A stretch of DNA of 5,583 nucleotides. Origin: Porphyromonadaceae bacterium UBA4277. Its GTDB lineage: Bacteria > Bacteroidota > Bacteroidia > Bacteroidales > Muribaculaceae. Positions within the stretch are counted from its first letter, which is position 1; every line of letters begins with the position of its first letter. Of this stretch, positions 1 through 5,335 are shown piece after piece. Made by a program: the position numbers and the translations under genes. Location of the stretch: the NCBI GenBank assembly GCA_002395965.1, contig DGVT01000032.1, positions 1-5,583 of the forward strand, read 5' to 3'. The notes under the pieces are model-generated. The model saw only the letters and a list, made by a program, of their open reading frames with translations, made no database searches and had not been told where the DNA came from.

Positions 1-1
1 C

Positions 2-232
2 GAAACCGCCACTTCGTTTCGGTTCGTCGTCACACATTGGCGATTTCACCGCACATCGCCCTGCATATTCCGCTCGGCTCAAGGGCGATTTCGTGGTTTC
101 CTCCGTAGGGCGGTCGGTGGGTCTTGGCAGACAGCCTCGGGGCTAAGCCCCGAACCCCATAAAAGGCTGTTATACAGCCTTTTCGCTTTTTCAATCCTTT
201 ACTTTTTGTGCATTTTGGTAAATCCGCTCTGA
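2..232 (+). CDS. Partial open frame, hypothetical, probably not a real gene
   Basis: A frame open from the window edge gives 76 residues and ends with TGA at 230-232. It is Arg-rich at first (with the run RGRFRGFLRRAVGG) and ends in a hydrophobic stretch (LLYSLFAFSILYFLCIL) that could pass for a membrane segment. No start codon can be judged because the left end is cut off. The hydrophobic part is translated from the T-rich sequence of a terminator-like hairpin, and the whole frame covers two strong stem-loops. That makes a structured non-coding region at least as likely. No function is recognised. Confidence 0.18.
   Translation, partial: ETATSFRFVVTHWRFHRTSPCIFRSAQGRFRGFLRRAVGGSWQTASGLSPEPHKRLLYSLFAFSILYFLCILVNPL
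137..153. other. GC-rich stem-loop
   Basis: Positions 137-143 (TCGGGGC) and 147-153 (GCCCCGA) form a perfect 7-bp stem with a TAA loop. It lies just before a second hairpin at 161-183 and is enclosed by an alternative pairing between 131-137 and 164-170. It may be part of an RNA leader, a terminator pair or a DNA-level structure such as a transfer origin. The sequence alone does not decide between these. Confidence 0.5.
161..192 (+). terminator. Terminator-like hairpin, possible attenuator
   Basis: Positions 161-170 (AAAAGGCTGT) and 174-183 (ACAGCCTTTT) form a perfect 10-bp stem with a 3-base loop. The T-rich sequence TTTTCGCTTTTT follows on the plus strand. This fits a rho-independent terminator for rightward transcription; on the minus strand the T-run is only four bases, so it would work less well there. 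The segment 164-170 can instead pair with 131-137, which would remove the hairpin, so conditional termination is possible. Confidence 0.5.
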
Positions 233-283
233 AATCGCCCCGAAATTCCCGCTGATTATCAACCTTTTACATCCTTCTTAAAA

Positions 284-347
284 TTGCATAATCATGAACA
301 AATCAGCACTTTTCGAAATCCTGAAAATCATTCATGATTTTATGCAA
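284..347. repeat. Imperfect inverted repeat with an inner palindrome
   Basis: The left arm 284-298 (TTGCATAATCATGAA) is the reverse complement of the right arm 331-347, except for two extra T's in the right arm. Part of the right arm also forms a perfect 8-bp inverted repeat with its own left neighbour (324-331 with 334-341, two bases between). The structure lies just beyond the integrase terminator. It could be a binding site for a recombination directionality factor or regulator, or simply AT-rich DNA. Confidence 0.45.
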
Positions 348-386
348 AAGCTGCGGCCTCTGTTCGAGAACCGAAGCCGCAGCTAA
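294..386 (+). CDS. Very small ORF, 30 residues, doubtful
   Basis: An ATG at 294 opens 30 codons ending in TAA at 384-386. The peptide is mildly amphipathic (LFEILKIIHDFMQKLRPLF) and Arg-rich at its end, and it converges on the integrase gene 16 bases away. Its last third is translated from the integrase terminator stem, and its start lies in an inverted repeat, so chance is the simplest explanation. No clear TAnnTTTG promoter precedes it. A small membrane-active peptide is possible, but nothing beyond composition supports that. Confidence 0.15.
   Translation: MNKSALFEILKIIHDFMQKLRPLFENRSRS
346..384 (-). terminator. Intrinsic terminator of the integrase gene
   Basis: Positions 349-357 (AGCTGCGGC) and 376-384 (GCCGCAGCT) form a perfect 9-bp GC-rich stem. 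On the minus strand it is followed by TTTT (positions 349-346). It begins 18 bases after the integrase stop codon, the right place and orientation to end that transcript. The loop is 18 bases long and can pair a little further. Confidence 0.7.
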
Positions 387-402
387 TGTTCATAGACCGG
401 TG

Positions 403-1641
403 TCACTTCTTTCCGTAGAGAACCCAGTCGAGTACTTTGCGGTTTGCCTCATCGACCTTGCGCTCATCGAAGTCGATGTAGATGTCCGTGACTGTGTTGC
501 CGCCATGCCCGAGCGCATGGGCGATGGTGTCACGGGGAATATCAAGGCTGGCGGCGATGGTCGCCCATGAGTGACGCGCCCAATAGGTTGATATTTCGGG
601 AAATAACGGCTCGTAGATTTTCTTGCCGCCAAGACCTACACGCTTCACTGGCCCAATCTTCTTCAAAGCACGATTCAGTCGTTTGGTGTAGTCCTTGTAG
701 TCAGCGTAACGGTCGAGAATGTTGAGTAGCCATTTCTCGCCGCGGTACTTGTTGATGATTTCAAGCGCCTCCGGCACCACCTTTATGCTATAAAGGCGTT
801 TTGTCTTAGCGCGATAGAAGTTGATACGCCCCTCATTGTCAATCTCTTTGAGATTGCAGAGGTCGATAGTGTTGATGCCCAGGAGCATGAACATCAGCTT
901 GAACATGTCAAGATACTTTTGGGCATGTTCCTCGCAGGGAAAATTGATGAACTTGCGGAAGTCATCGACTTTGAGGTTACGCTTGCGGGTAGGCACATTC
1001 TTAATCTGCAAGCGACGGAAAGGGTAGGCAGTGGTGATTTCATCATCAATAGCCTCGTTGAACACGGCTCGGATGTTGCGCAGGTGAATGTTGCGTGCAT
1101 TGCGTGACGGCGATTGCGGCTCCATGTAGGCGTAAAAGGACAGAATAAAATCCTTAGTGACATCCTTGAAAGTCATTTCTTCAAGGCGTTCTCCGGCATA
1201 CTCATATAAGCGCTTATATGTTTCCATATATAAGCGTTTTGTGCTGCTGCTCTTGTTGTCGGCGAACTTCTTGAAACGAGTGGCAAAGAGATTGGCTTTG
1301 CGCTTCTCATCTTCCTTTGCCTCGGCTTTCTCCGGGTTCAGCTGCGCTTCGATATAAGACTTAATCTCAGCGGGCTGCATCGAGCCTAAACGGCCCTCAT
1401 TAGCAAGTGAGAGTAGCATCGTATCGACTTGCTGCTTCACATTAGAAATGTAAACATTGACCAGCATCTGGTCATTGTGGTTAATCACACGCTGCTTCTT
1501 TTTATCCCATTGATTAGGAAGCAACTTCACCGACAGCGAGATTAACACTGACTGCCCCTTGTGCGCAATAGCGATTTTAAGCACTTTGGCGGTGTCGGGC
1601 TTTGCGCCACGAACATCAAGGTAGAACCTAGTATTTGCCAT
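403..1641 (-). CDS. Bacteroides-type tyrosine recombinase / integrase
   Basis: This is a 412-residue site-specific recombinase that would integrate and excise the adjacent element. The N-terminal arm-binding part (residues 1-100, FYLDVRG start, PNQWD at 42-46) is typical of Bacteroidales integrases. A SAM-like core-binding domain covers about 115-210 and the catalytic domain about 220-410. Visible catalytic residues are the beta-hairpin Lys in RAKTK (about 279), Arg356 in YWARHSW, His379 in LGHGG and the likely nucleophile Tyr388 in TDIYIDFD. The usual first catalytic Arg is replaced in LLGINTIDL (Asn257), and the His of HxxR is Tyr353. Loss of the first Arg is also known for IntDOT of CTnDOT, so activity is still likely. 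The frame stays open upstream to an ATG at 1749, but the ATG at 1641 matches the family's normal N-terminus, and the extra 36 residues include translated 12-bp repeats. No clear promoter was found. A terminator follows the stop codon. Confidence 0.95.
   Translation of the reverse strand: MANTRFYLDVRGAKPDTAKVLKIAIAHKGQSVLISLSVKLLPNQWDKKKQRVINHNDQMLVNVYISNVKQQVDTMLLSLANEGRLGSMQPAEIKSYIEAQLNPEKAEAKEDEKRKANLFATRFKKFADNKSSSTKRLYMETYKRLYEYAGERLEEMTFKDVTKDFILSFYAYMEPQSPSRNARNIHLRNIRAVFNEAIDDEITTAYPFRRLQIKNVPTRKRNLKVDDFRKFINFPCEEHAQKYLDMFKLMFMLLGINTIDLCNLKEIDNEGRINFYRAKTKRLYSIKVVPEALEIINKYRGEKWLLNILDRYADYKDYTKRLNRALKKIGPVKRVGLGGKKIYEPLFPEISTYWARHSWATIAASLDIPRDTIAHALGHGGNTVTDIYIDFDERKVDEANRKVLDWVLYGKK
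1203..1220. repeat. Perfect 18-bp palindrome inside the integrase gene
   Basis: The sequence CATATAAGCGCTTATATG is its own reverse complement. A further direct copy of its ATATAAGCG half lies at 1228-1236. It falls in the coding region near residues 135-147, where the protein repeats the tetrapeptide KRLY, which explains part of the repetition. It could bind a dimeric regulator or form an mRNA hairpin, or it may follow only from codon choice. Confidence 0.7.
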
Positions 1642-1692
1642 AATCAAAACTGACGCTCTTGTATTTCCTGAAGATTCCTTTGGGTCGGAACA

Positions 1693-1728
1693 TACTTGCA
1701 CGTTTACTTGCACGTCTACTTGCACGTC
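1693..1728. repeat. Three tandem 12-bp repeats, possible integrase arm sites
   Basis: Units TACTTGCACGTT (1693-1704), TACTTGCACGTC (1705-1716) and TACTTGCACGTC (1717-1728) differ at one base only. They lie 52-87 bases upstream of the integrase start and about 140 bases from the tRNA 3' end. Tyrosine integrases with an N-terminal arm-binding domain bind short repeated arm-type sites beside the core site. Size, copy number and place fit that role, but this is inference. Autoregulation of the integrase gene is another possible role. Confidence 0.8.
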
Positions 1729-1796
1729 ATTTGCTCCAAGTGGCTCCAAAGCTGTCCACGATGATACAAAGTAGCGGTTTTTTTTTGAACAAATCT

Positions 1797-1861
1797 CGTT
1801 CTTTTGAAAAGAAAAAGAACGCTGAAATTCAAGCTATTAACTTGTCATTCAGCGTTCTTTT
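1797..1861 (-). terminator. Hairpin terminator after tRNA-Pro, with alternative fold
   Basis: Positions 1813-1826 and 1848-1861 form a perfect 14-bp stem (TTCAGCGTTCTTTT with its complement), beginning 7 bases after the tRNA end. Reading leftwards, the stem runs into TTTTTCTTTT, so it should end tRNA transcription. An extra CAAG/CTTG pairing can form inside the loop. The sequence CGTTCTTTT occurs again at 1797-1805 and can pair with 1813-1821 instead, giving a competing 9-bp hairpin. Confidence 0.7.
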
Positions 1862-1868
1862 GTTTCAG

Positions 1869-1943
1869 TCGGGATGACTAGATTCGAACTAGCGACCCCA
1901 CGCCCCCCAGACGCGTACTCTAACCGGACTGAGCTACATCCCG
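1869..1943 (-). tRNA. tRNA-Pro (anticodon GGG)
   Basis: The minus strand folds into a full cloverleaf. The acceptor stem CGGGATG/CATCCCG is perfect. The D arm is GCTC/GAGT, the anticodon stem is CGCGT/GCGTG with loop CTGGGGG, and the T arm is GCTAG/CTAGT with loop TTCGAAT. The anticodon at positions 34-36 is GGG with G at 37, and the C1-G72 pair with discriminator A is typical of bacterial tRNA-Pro. It reads proline codons CCC and CCU. The 3' CCA is not encoded and must be added after transcription. The 3' end faces the integrase gene, so this tRNA is the likely attachment site of the neighbouring element; the copy here looks intact. Confidence 0.95.
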
Positions 1944-2021
1944 AACTTTAACTTTTGAGAATTTCCCTAAACTGCCTATCAAGTTAGTAAGCTATTCAGT
2001 GGTTGTTTCCCGAAAAGCGAT

Positions 2022-2054
2022 GCAAAATTACTGCTTTTTGATGAACTGTGCAAA
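2022..2054 (-). promoter_or_regulatory. Bacteroidetes promoter for tRNA-Pro
   Basis: On the minus strand TTTG (2054-2051) is followed after exactly 20 bases by TAATTTTGC (2030-2022). This matches the TTTG / TAnnTTTG consensus of the primary sigma factor in Bacteroidetes. Transcription would start near 2015 and give a leader of about 70 bases before the tRNA. Both boxes are perfect matches. Confidence 0.7.
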
Positions 2055-2073
2055 TTTTAAGCTGATATTTTTT

Positions 2074-2101
2074 GAAAAAAATTGCGCGAGCGTTCAGCGC
2101 G
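2074..2101 (-). terminator. Weak terminator candidate after the NUDIX gene
   Basis: On the minus strand, about 58 bases after the NUDIX stop codon, a short GCGC/GCGC pairing (2097-2100 with 2084-2087) is followed by a T-run at 2083-2075 broken by one A. The stem is only four or five base pairs, so this is a weak call. It is in the right place, between the NUDIX gene and the tRNA promoter. Confidence 0.3.
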
Positions 2102-2158
2102 AGTGTGCCGTGCTGTATTTTATCATTGGCTAACAATCTGATTTCACTGGTGTCTCCC

Positions 2159-2719
2159 CTACTCCGTTTTGCGCTCATATTGTGCAAAATAGCGCCACAA
2201 TGGCGCTGCCATGAGTGCTTGCAGCATTTCATCGTTTTGCAGCATTGCATAAACCTCGTCGCGGGTCATGAGCAGGACGTTGATGTCTTCACTCTCATCC
2301 AAATGCTGACAATCAACTCGCTCCACATCGGTTGCCAGGAAACAATGTGTAATATTGTTACATATGCTCGGGTTCTGCCCTATGGTCATCAGCTTAGACC
2401 AGCGTCCTCGGCCAAAGCCAGTTTCTTCGAGCAATTCTCGTTGTGCGCTCTGCAGGGGTGTTTCATCGTTTTCACACATTCCGGCACACAGCTCTATCAT
2501 CACCTGGTCGAATGCATGTCGATACTGCTGCACCATGACGAACTCGCCCTTTGACGTGATGGCTATTACATTAACCCAATCGGGGTATTCAAGCACATAA
2601 TGCTCAGGGTTGACAACCCCATTAGGCAGCATCACTTTATCCACTCGAGCCGTGAGCCACGGGCGCTTGATAATATAGCGTGTTTCGAGTGTTTCCCATT
2701 TTTTGATTTCCTTAGCCAT
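2159..2719 (-). CDS. NUDIX hydrolase, ADP-ribose pyrophosphatase-like
   Basis: This 186-residue cytoplasmic enzyme has a complete Nudix box at residues 80-102 (G-x5-E-x7-RELLEETGF), whose Glu residues bind the metal that drives pyrophosphate cleavage. It is preceded by QQYRHAF and an E-x-CAG segment, like the YR...E-x-PAG region of ADP-ribose pyrophosphatases. Pro117, 15-16 residues after the box, fits the known signature for ADP-ribose preference. The likely reaction is therefore ADP-ribose (or another nucleoside diphosphate sugar) to AMP and ribose 5-phosphate; the exact substrate is inference. Pro before AG is replaced by Cys79. The length is normal and the ATG at 2719 gives a sensible N-terminus (MAKEIKKWETLE). 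It appears to be transcribed alone, between a terminator upstream and the tRNA unit downstream. No clear promoter was found. Confidence 0.92.
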   Translation of the reverse strand: MAKEIKKWETLETRYIIKRPWLTARVDKVMLPNGVVNPEHYVLEYPDWVNVIAITSKGEFVMVQQYRHAFDQVMIELCAGMCENDETPLQSAQRELLEETGFGRGRWSKLMTIGQNPSICNNITHCFLATDVERVDCQHLDESEDINVLLMTRDEVYAMLQNDEMLQALMAAPLWRYFAQYERKTE

Positions 2720-2811
2720 TCAACTTGTTTTTAAGTCATTAATCATCCAATAAATGATACCGCCACACATACACACGACACGTTGCCTATCGTCTATAGT
2801 GGTATGGTTTA

Positions 2812-2855
2812 GAAAAATACGGCTTTCACTCATCATTTTGCGATTGTGAAAGCCG
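2812..2855 (-). terminator. Strong intrinsic terminator after the lipoprotein gene
   Basis: Positions 2820-2829 (CGGCTTTCAC) and 2846-2855 (GTGAAAGCCG) form a perfect 10-bp stem. On the minus strand it is followed by TATTTTTCT. It lies 37 bases beyond the lipoprotein stop codon and closes the two-gene unit before the NUDIX gene. Confidence 0.85.
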
Positions 2856-2892
2856 CACTTGTTAATCGGGTTCTCCGACATTATTCGGCACG

Positions 2893-4290
2893 TTACAGAA
2901 CTGTCTGTTTGCTGTAAGATATGCTTGCTTTTGCTTTATCAAGTCTCAATTTAGCTATCGCAGGTTTTGACACTTGAGGAGCAATTTTTGTTACAACTTT
3001 TCTTTCAGACGTAGTATAGGATGCCGGTATGGTGTAGGTCGTAACATCAACCGGTGTCACAGTGATGTCCATATCTTCGGCGTCGGCCACCCCACCCTTA
3101 TTTTGTATTATGTCGAGAATATAGTCACGCATACCAGAAAACGTGTAGCATTTATTCTTTGAGTCGTAGGAGGCATAGAACGAGTCTTTATCGTTAGTCA
3201 GACTATCGCCTGCTATAAACTCATTTTTCCGAGAGGTTTTCACCATCAGCAAGTTGGCTGGTGGTTCTATATTATAGTCGGTAGCCACATCCTCAACCGG
3301 AATAGTGAGTGACAGCTTGTTAATAACGGCGATGTCATTGCCTGTGCTATTGTTAAACCTATCAATAATCTCCTGAATTGGGAAATTAATCCTGACTTCA
3401 TAGCCTGCCGGAGCCATAATGATAGCATTACCGTCGTCGATCATTTCCTTTACCGAGGGGTCCACCTCCAGTTTCAGCACGTTGTCGCTAAGCACCTCGG
3501 GCGTAGCCGACATATAAACCTTTTTATTAGTGGCCGACAATGAATCGGCACCGACAGAACTTATCAGCTTCTTGCGATAGTACACTTCAAACTCGGTGTA
3601 ATCAAAATTCATCATTCGTCCGCTCCCGAAGCTGTTGGTAATAAACATTCCGGGGAAATATTGTGCAAAGGCCGACGGCGATGCAAACATTTCGGGGTCG
3701 CGCTTAAATTGAGTAAACAAGTCTCGCGCCAATTCAATCGGCATAGGCACATAAGTTTCTTTATATGCCTTCAAATCGCTGGAGTTAAGATATACCGTTG
3801 TAGCCGACTGTGGTGAATAAGGTGCTTCGCCCAACAAATTATTTTTGTCATAATAATCGGTGGGATCAATGTCGCTGAACAGCGGAGCTTCAAGCGCCTT
3901 GCTGAGGCGATACACGCTGAGCCTCATGGGCACAATTTGGTCGCCAGTAAAACCGCCGGAAGCGATGCGCAGCACAAGTCGGCACGAGTCGATAAGGTCT
4001 TCGGTCACATCGACCGTGTCGATCGACGACGATGGCATGAATTGCGTCAGCACTTGCGACGACAGGGTTCCATAGCCATCGCTTTTAATAAGGCCCAGGA
4101 GCTGTGTGCTGGTGCGTGCCTGCAAACGTTTATTCTCCACCGAGCGACCTGTGATGACAAATGCAGAATCGTTGATTATGGAGTTGCGAGTATCGATAAG
4201 CGATGCCCCGATTGTGTCGTCGATGCACGACTGCAGCAGAGCTGTCACGGCAGCCATTGCAAATATTTTCAATAGAACTTTCATCTTCAT
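2893..4290 (-). CDS. DUF4270-type outer-membrane lipoprotein
   Basis: This is a 465-residue protein with a lipoprotein signal peptide: MKMKVLLKIF, a hydrophobic run, then the lipobox LLQSC with Cys22 as the acylated residue. Mature Ile-Asp-Asp follows the Cys; acidic residues there resemble the Bacteroidetes signal for export to the cell surface, so a surface location is plausible. The rest resembles the DUF4270 family, as I recognise it from the pattern LLGLIKSDGYGTLSSQV (64-80), DSCRLVLRI (101-109) and GDQIVPMRLSVYRLS (116-130), with beta-rich sequence to the end. No catalytic motif is visible and the function is unknown. A second Met two codons after the first is a possible start, with no effect on the signal peptide. 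The gene follows the GT5-like gene by 56 bases on the same strand without an obvious promoter, so the two are probably co-transcribed. Confidence 0.85.
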   Translation of the reverse strand: MKMKVLLKIFAMAAVTALLQSCIDDTIGASLIDTRNSIINDSAFVITGRSVENKRLQARTSTQLLGLIKSDGYGTLSSQVLTQFMPSSSIDTVDVTEDLIDSCRLVLRIASGGFTGDQIVPMRLSVYRLSKALEAPLFSDIDPTDYYDKNNLLGEAPYSPQSATTVYLNSSDLKAYKETYVPMPIELARDLFTQFKRDPEMFASPSAFAQYFPGMFITNSFGSGRMMNFDYTEFEVYYRKKLISSVGADSLSATNKKVYMSATPEVLSDNVLKLEVDPSVKEMIDDGNAIIMAPAGYEVRINFPIQEIIDRFNNSTGNDIAVINKLSLTIPVEDVATDYNIEPPANLLMVKTSRKNEFIAGDSLTNDKDSFYASYDSKNKCYTFSGMRDYILDIIQNKGGVADAEDMDITVTPVDVTTYTIPASYTTSERKVVTKIAPQVSKPAIAKLRLDKAKASISYSKQTVL

Positions 4291-4346
4291 GAATTAAGGT
4301 TTTATTTCCTGTAATTATGAATGGTTGATACAGTCCTTAAGACCAC

Positions 4347-5273
4347 TTATAGTGACTGGTAAAACTCACGATAGGCGTCAAGGTTAATGTTGAGCCGTAT
4401 GGGTTCAGGCTCTTCGCCGTGCTCTTCACCATGCTCTTCACCGTGCTCTTCGCCGTCATTGCCATGCTCGTCATCATTGACAGTATCGGCAGGTTCCGGG
4501 TCAGGTTCATTTCCCTTTTGGAATGGCAGGAATGGCAATCCCGACTCTTTGACCAGCTCCAGGACCTCGGGCTTGACGTTGGGGCTGCATTGTATCACGG
4601 CATCACAGTGTTGCAGTGCGAGACGCGTCAAGTCGAGTATATCTGATGTCTTACCCGTGACGACATCGAGCAGTTCTTGAGGTATTTCATCCTGCTTGAG
4701 TTTCTCGGCAAACCTTACATCGAATGGTTTCTCAAAATCATTATCAAACAATGCATAAACTATTTTAGCATCGCGGAATGCCGGATCTTCGGCAAACACC
4801 TCTCTCATATAGAGCGGTGCCAGTGCGGTTATCCATCCGCTGCACTGTATCACGTTTGGGTACCAACGCATCTTGCGAACCGTTTCAATGACTGCACGGA
4901 CGTAGAATATGCTTCGTTCATCGTTGTCGTCAGGACTCGATTCAGTTTCAAGCTCTTTAGCCAGTGTGTGAGTGAAATAGTCATCATTAAAAATGAAATA
5001 GACCTGTATGCGCGCCGGTTGCAGTGTTGCCACCTTAATAATCAACGGATGGTCGCTGTCGTCGATCACGATGTTCATGCCAGTCAAGCGCTGCGCTTCA
5101 TGCAATTGATAGCGCCGCTCATTAATCATGCCATACTTTGGCATAAATGCCCTCACCTCAGCACCATGGTCATGCAGGTGCTCAGCAAATGTGCGACACA
5201 GAAGCGACATTTCTGTTTCCGGCATATATGGTGCCATTTCCTGAGAAACGAATAAAACTTTTTTTAACTCCAT
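4347..5273 (-). CDS. Short GT5-like glycogen synthase homologue, probably non-canonical
   Basis: This 308-residue protein resembles the N-terminal Rossmann half of glycogen/starch synthases (family GT5): VLFVSQEMAPYMPETEMS at the start, MPKYGMINERR at 44-54, then a DDSDHPLIIKV region and WITALAPLYMREVF at 147-160. Similar short proteins in Bacteroidales are annotated glycogen synthase. Several things argue against normal activity. The C-terminal nucleotide-sugar domain with its E-x7-E motif is absent. The KxGG motif near the N-terminus is replaced by MPETEMS. The usual HxHDW-type motif reads QCSGW (143-147), without either His. A low-complexity acidic linker (about 255-290) contains four GEE(H/P) repeats, followed by a C-terminal motif INLDAYREFYQSL. 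It has no signal peptide, so it should be cytoplasmic. The ATG at 5273 lies 30 bases from a good promoter. A regulatory or scaffold role is an inference. Confidence 0.85.
   Translation of the reverse strand: MELKKVLFVSQEMAPYMPETEMSLLCRTFAEHLHDHGAEVRAFMPKYGMINERRYQLHEAQRLTGMNIVIDDSDHPLIIKVATLQPARIQVYFIFNDDYFTHTLAKELETESSPDDNDERSIFYVRAVIETVRKMRWYPNVIQCSGWITALAPLYMREVFAEDPAFRDAKIVYALFDNDFEKPFDVRFAEKLKQDEIPQELLDVVTGKTSDILDLTRLALQHCDAVIQCSPNVKPEVLELVKESGLPFLPFQKGNEPDPEPADTVNDDEHGNDGEEHGEEHGEEHGEEPEPIRLNINLDAYREFYQSL
4409..4456. repeat. Four tandem 12-bp repeats encoding the GEEH linker
   Basis: Units at 4409-4420, 4421-4432, 4433-4444 and 4445-4456 follow GCTCTTC(A/G)CC(A/G)T and differ at two positions only. 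On the minus strand they encode the tetrapeptide GEEH, the last unit ending in Pro. Twelve bases keep the reading frame, so copy number could change by slippage and alter only linker length. Confidence 0.9.
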
Positions 5274-5302
5274 TTCGATTTAGTCTATATATAATATATC
5301 AT

Positions 5303-5335
5303 GCAAAGTTACGAATTTTCTGCCGAATTTTCTAA
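5303..5335 (-). promoter_or_regulatory. Bacteroidetes promoter of the GT5-like / lipoprotein unit
   Basis: On the minus strand TTAG (5335-5332, three of four matches to TTTG) is followed after 20 bases by TAACTTTGC (5311-5303), a perfect TAnnTTTG box. The predicted start near 5297 leaves a leader of about 24 bases before the ATG at 5273. The spacer contains two copies of CGAATTTTCT (5312-5321 and partly overlapping the distal box at 5324-5333 as CGAATTTTCT), 12 bases apart. Confidence 0.75.

Larger units (their letters stand above)
1..1868. mobile_element. Inferred end of an integrated element at tRNA-Pro
   Basis: A Bacteroides-type tyrosine recombinase gene begins 227 bases from the 3' end of a tRNA-Pro gene. 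Three tandem 12-bp repeats and hairpins fill the gap. Elements that recombine at a tRNA 3' end usually carry their integrase next to that tRNA, so the element would extend leftwards out of the window and end near position 1868. This is inference: the second copy of the tRNA 3' end, which would mark the other end, is not in the window. No conjugation, mobilisation or phage structural gene is visible, so the type of element (conjugative, mobilisable, genomic island or prophage) cannot be told. A remnant or stand-alone integrase is the alternative. Confidence 0.55.

Noticed and set aside
1693..1728. Tandem repeats as a CRISPR array
   Set aside because: The units are directly adjacent with no spacers and only 12 bases long.
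1642..1749. N-terminal extension of the integrase to an upstream ATG
   Set aside because: The extra 36 residues include translated 12-bp repeats, and the family's usual N-terminus (short Met-Ala start followed by FYLDVRG) begins at 1641.
2072..2554. 160-codon open frame on the plus strand
   Set aside because: It lies opposite the NUDIX gene, which has a full Nudix box; the plus frame has no recognisable domain and covers the gene's end.
2742..2758. Small inverted repeat ATCAT/ATGAT upstream of the NUDIX gene
   Set aside because: A 5-bp AT-rich arm is expected by chance, and no promoter was found to relate it to.
3937..4275. 112-codon open frame on the plus strand
   Set aside because: It is antisense to the signal peptide and N-terminal domain of the DUF4270 lipoprotein.
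4677..5255. 192-codon open frame on the plus strand
   Set aside because: It is antisense to the GT5-like gene, whose homology and promoter are clear; Cys/His-rich composition marks it as a shadow.
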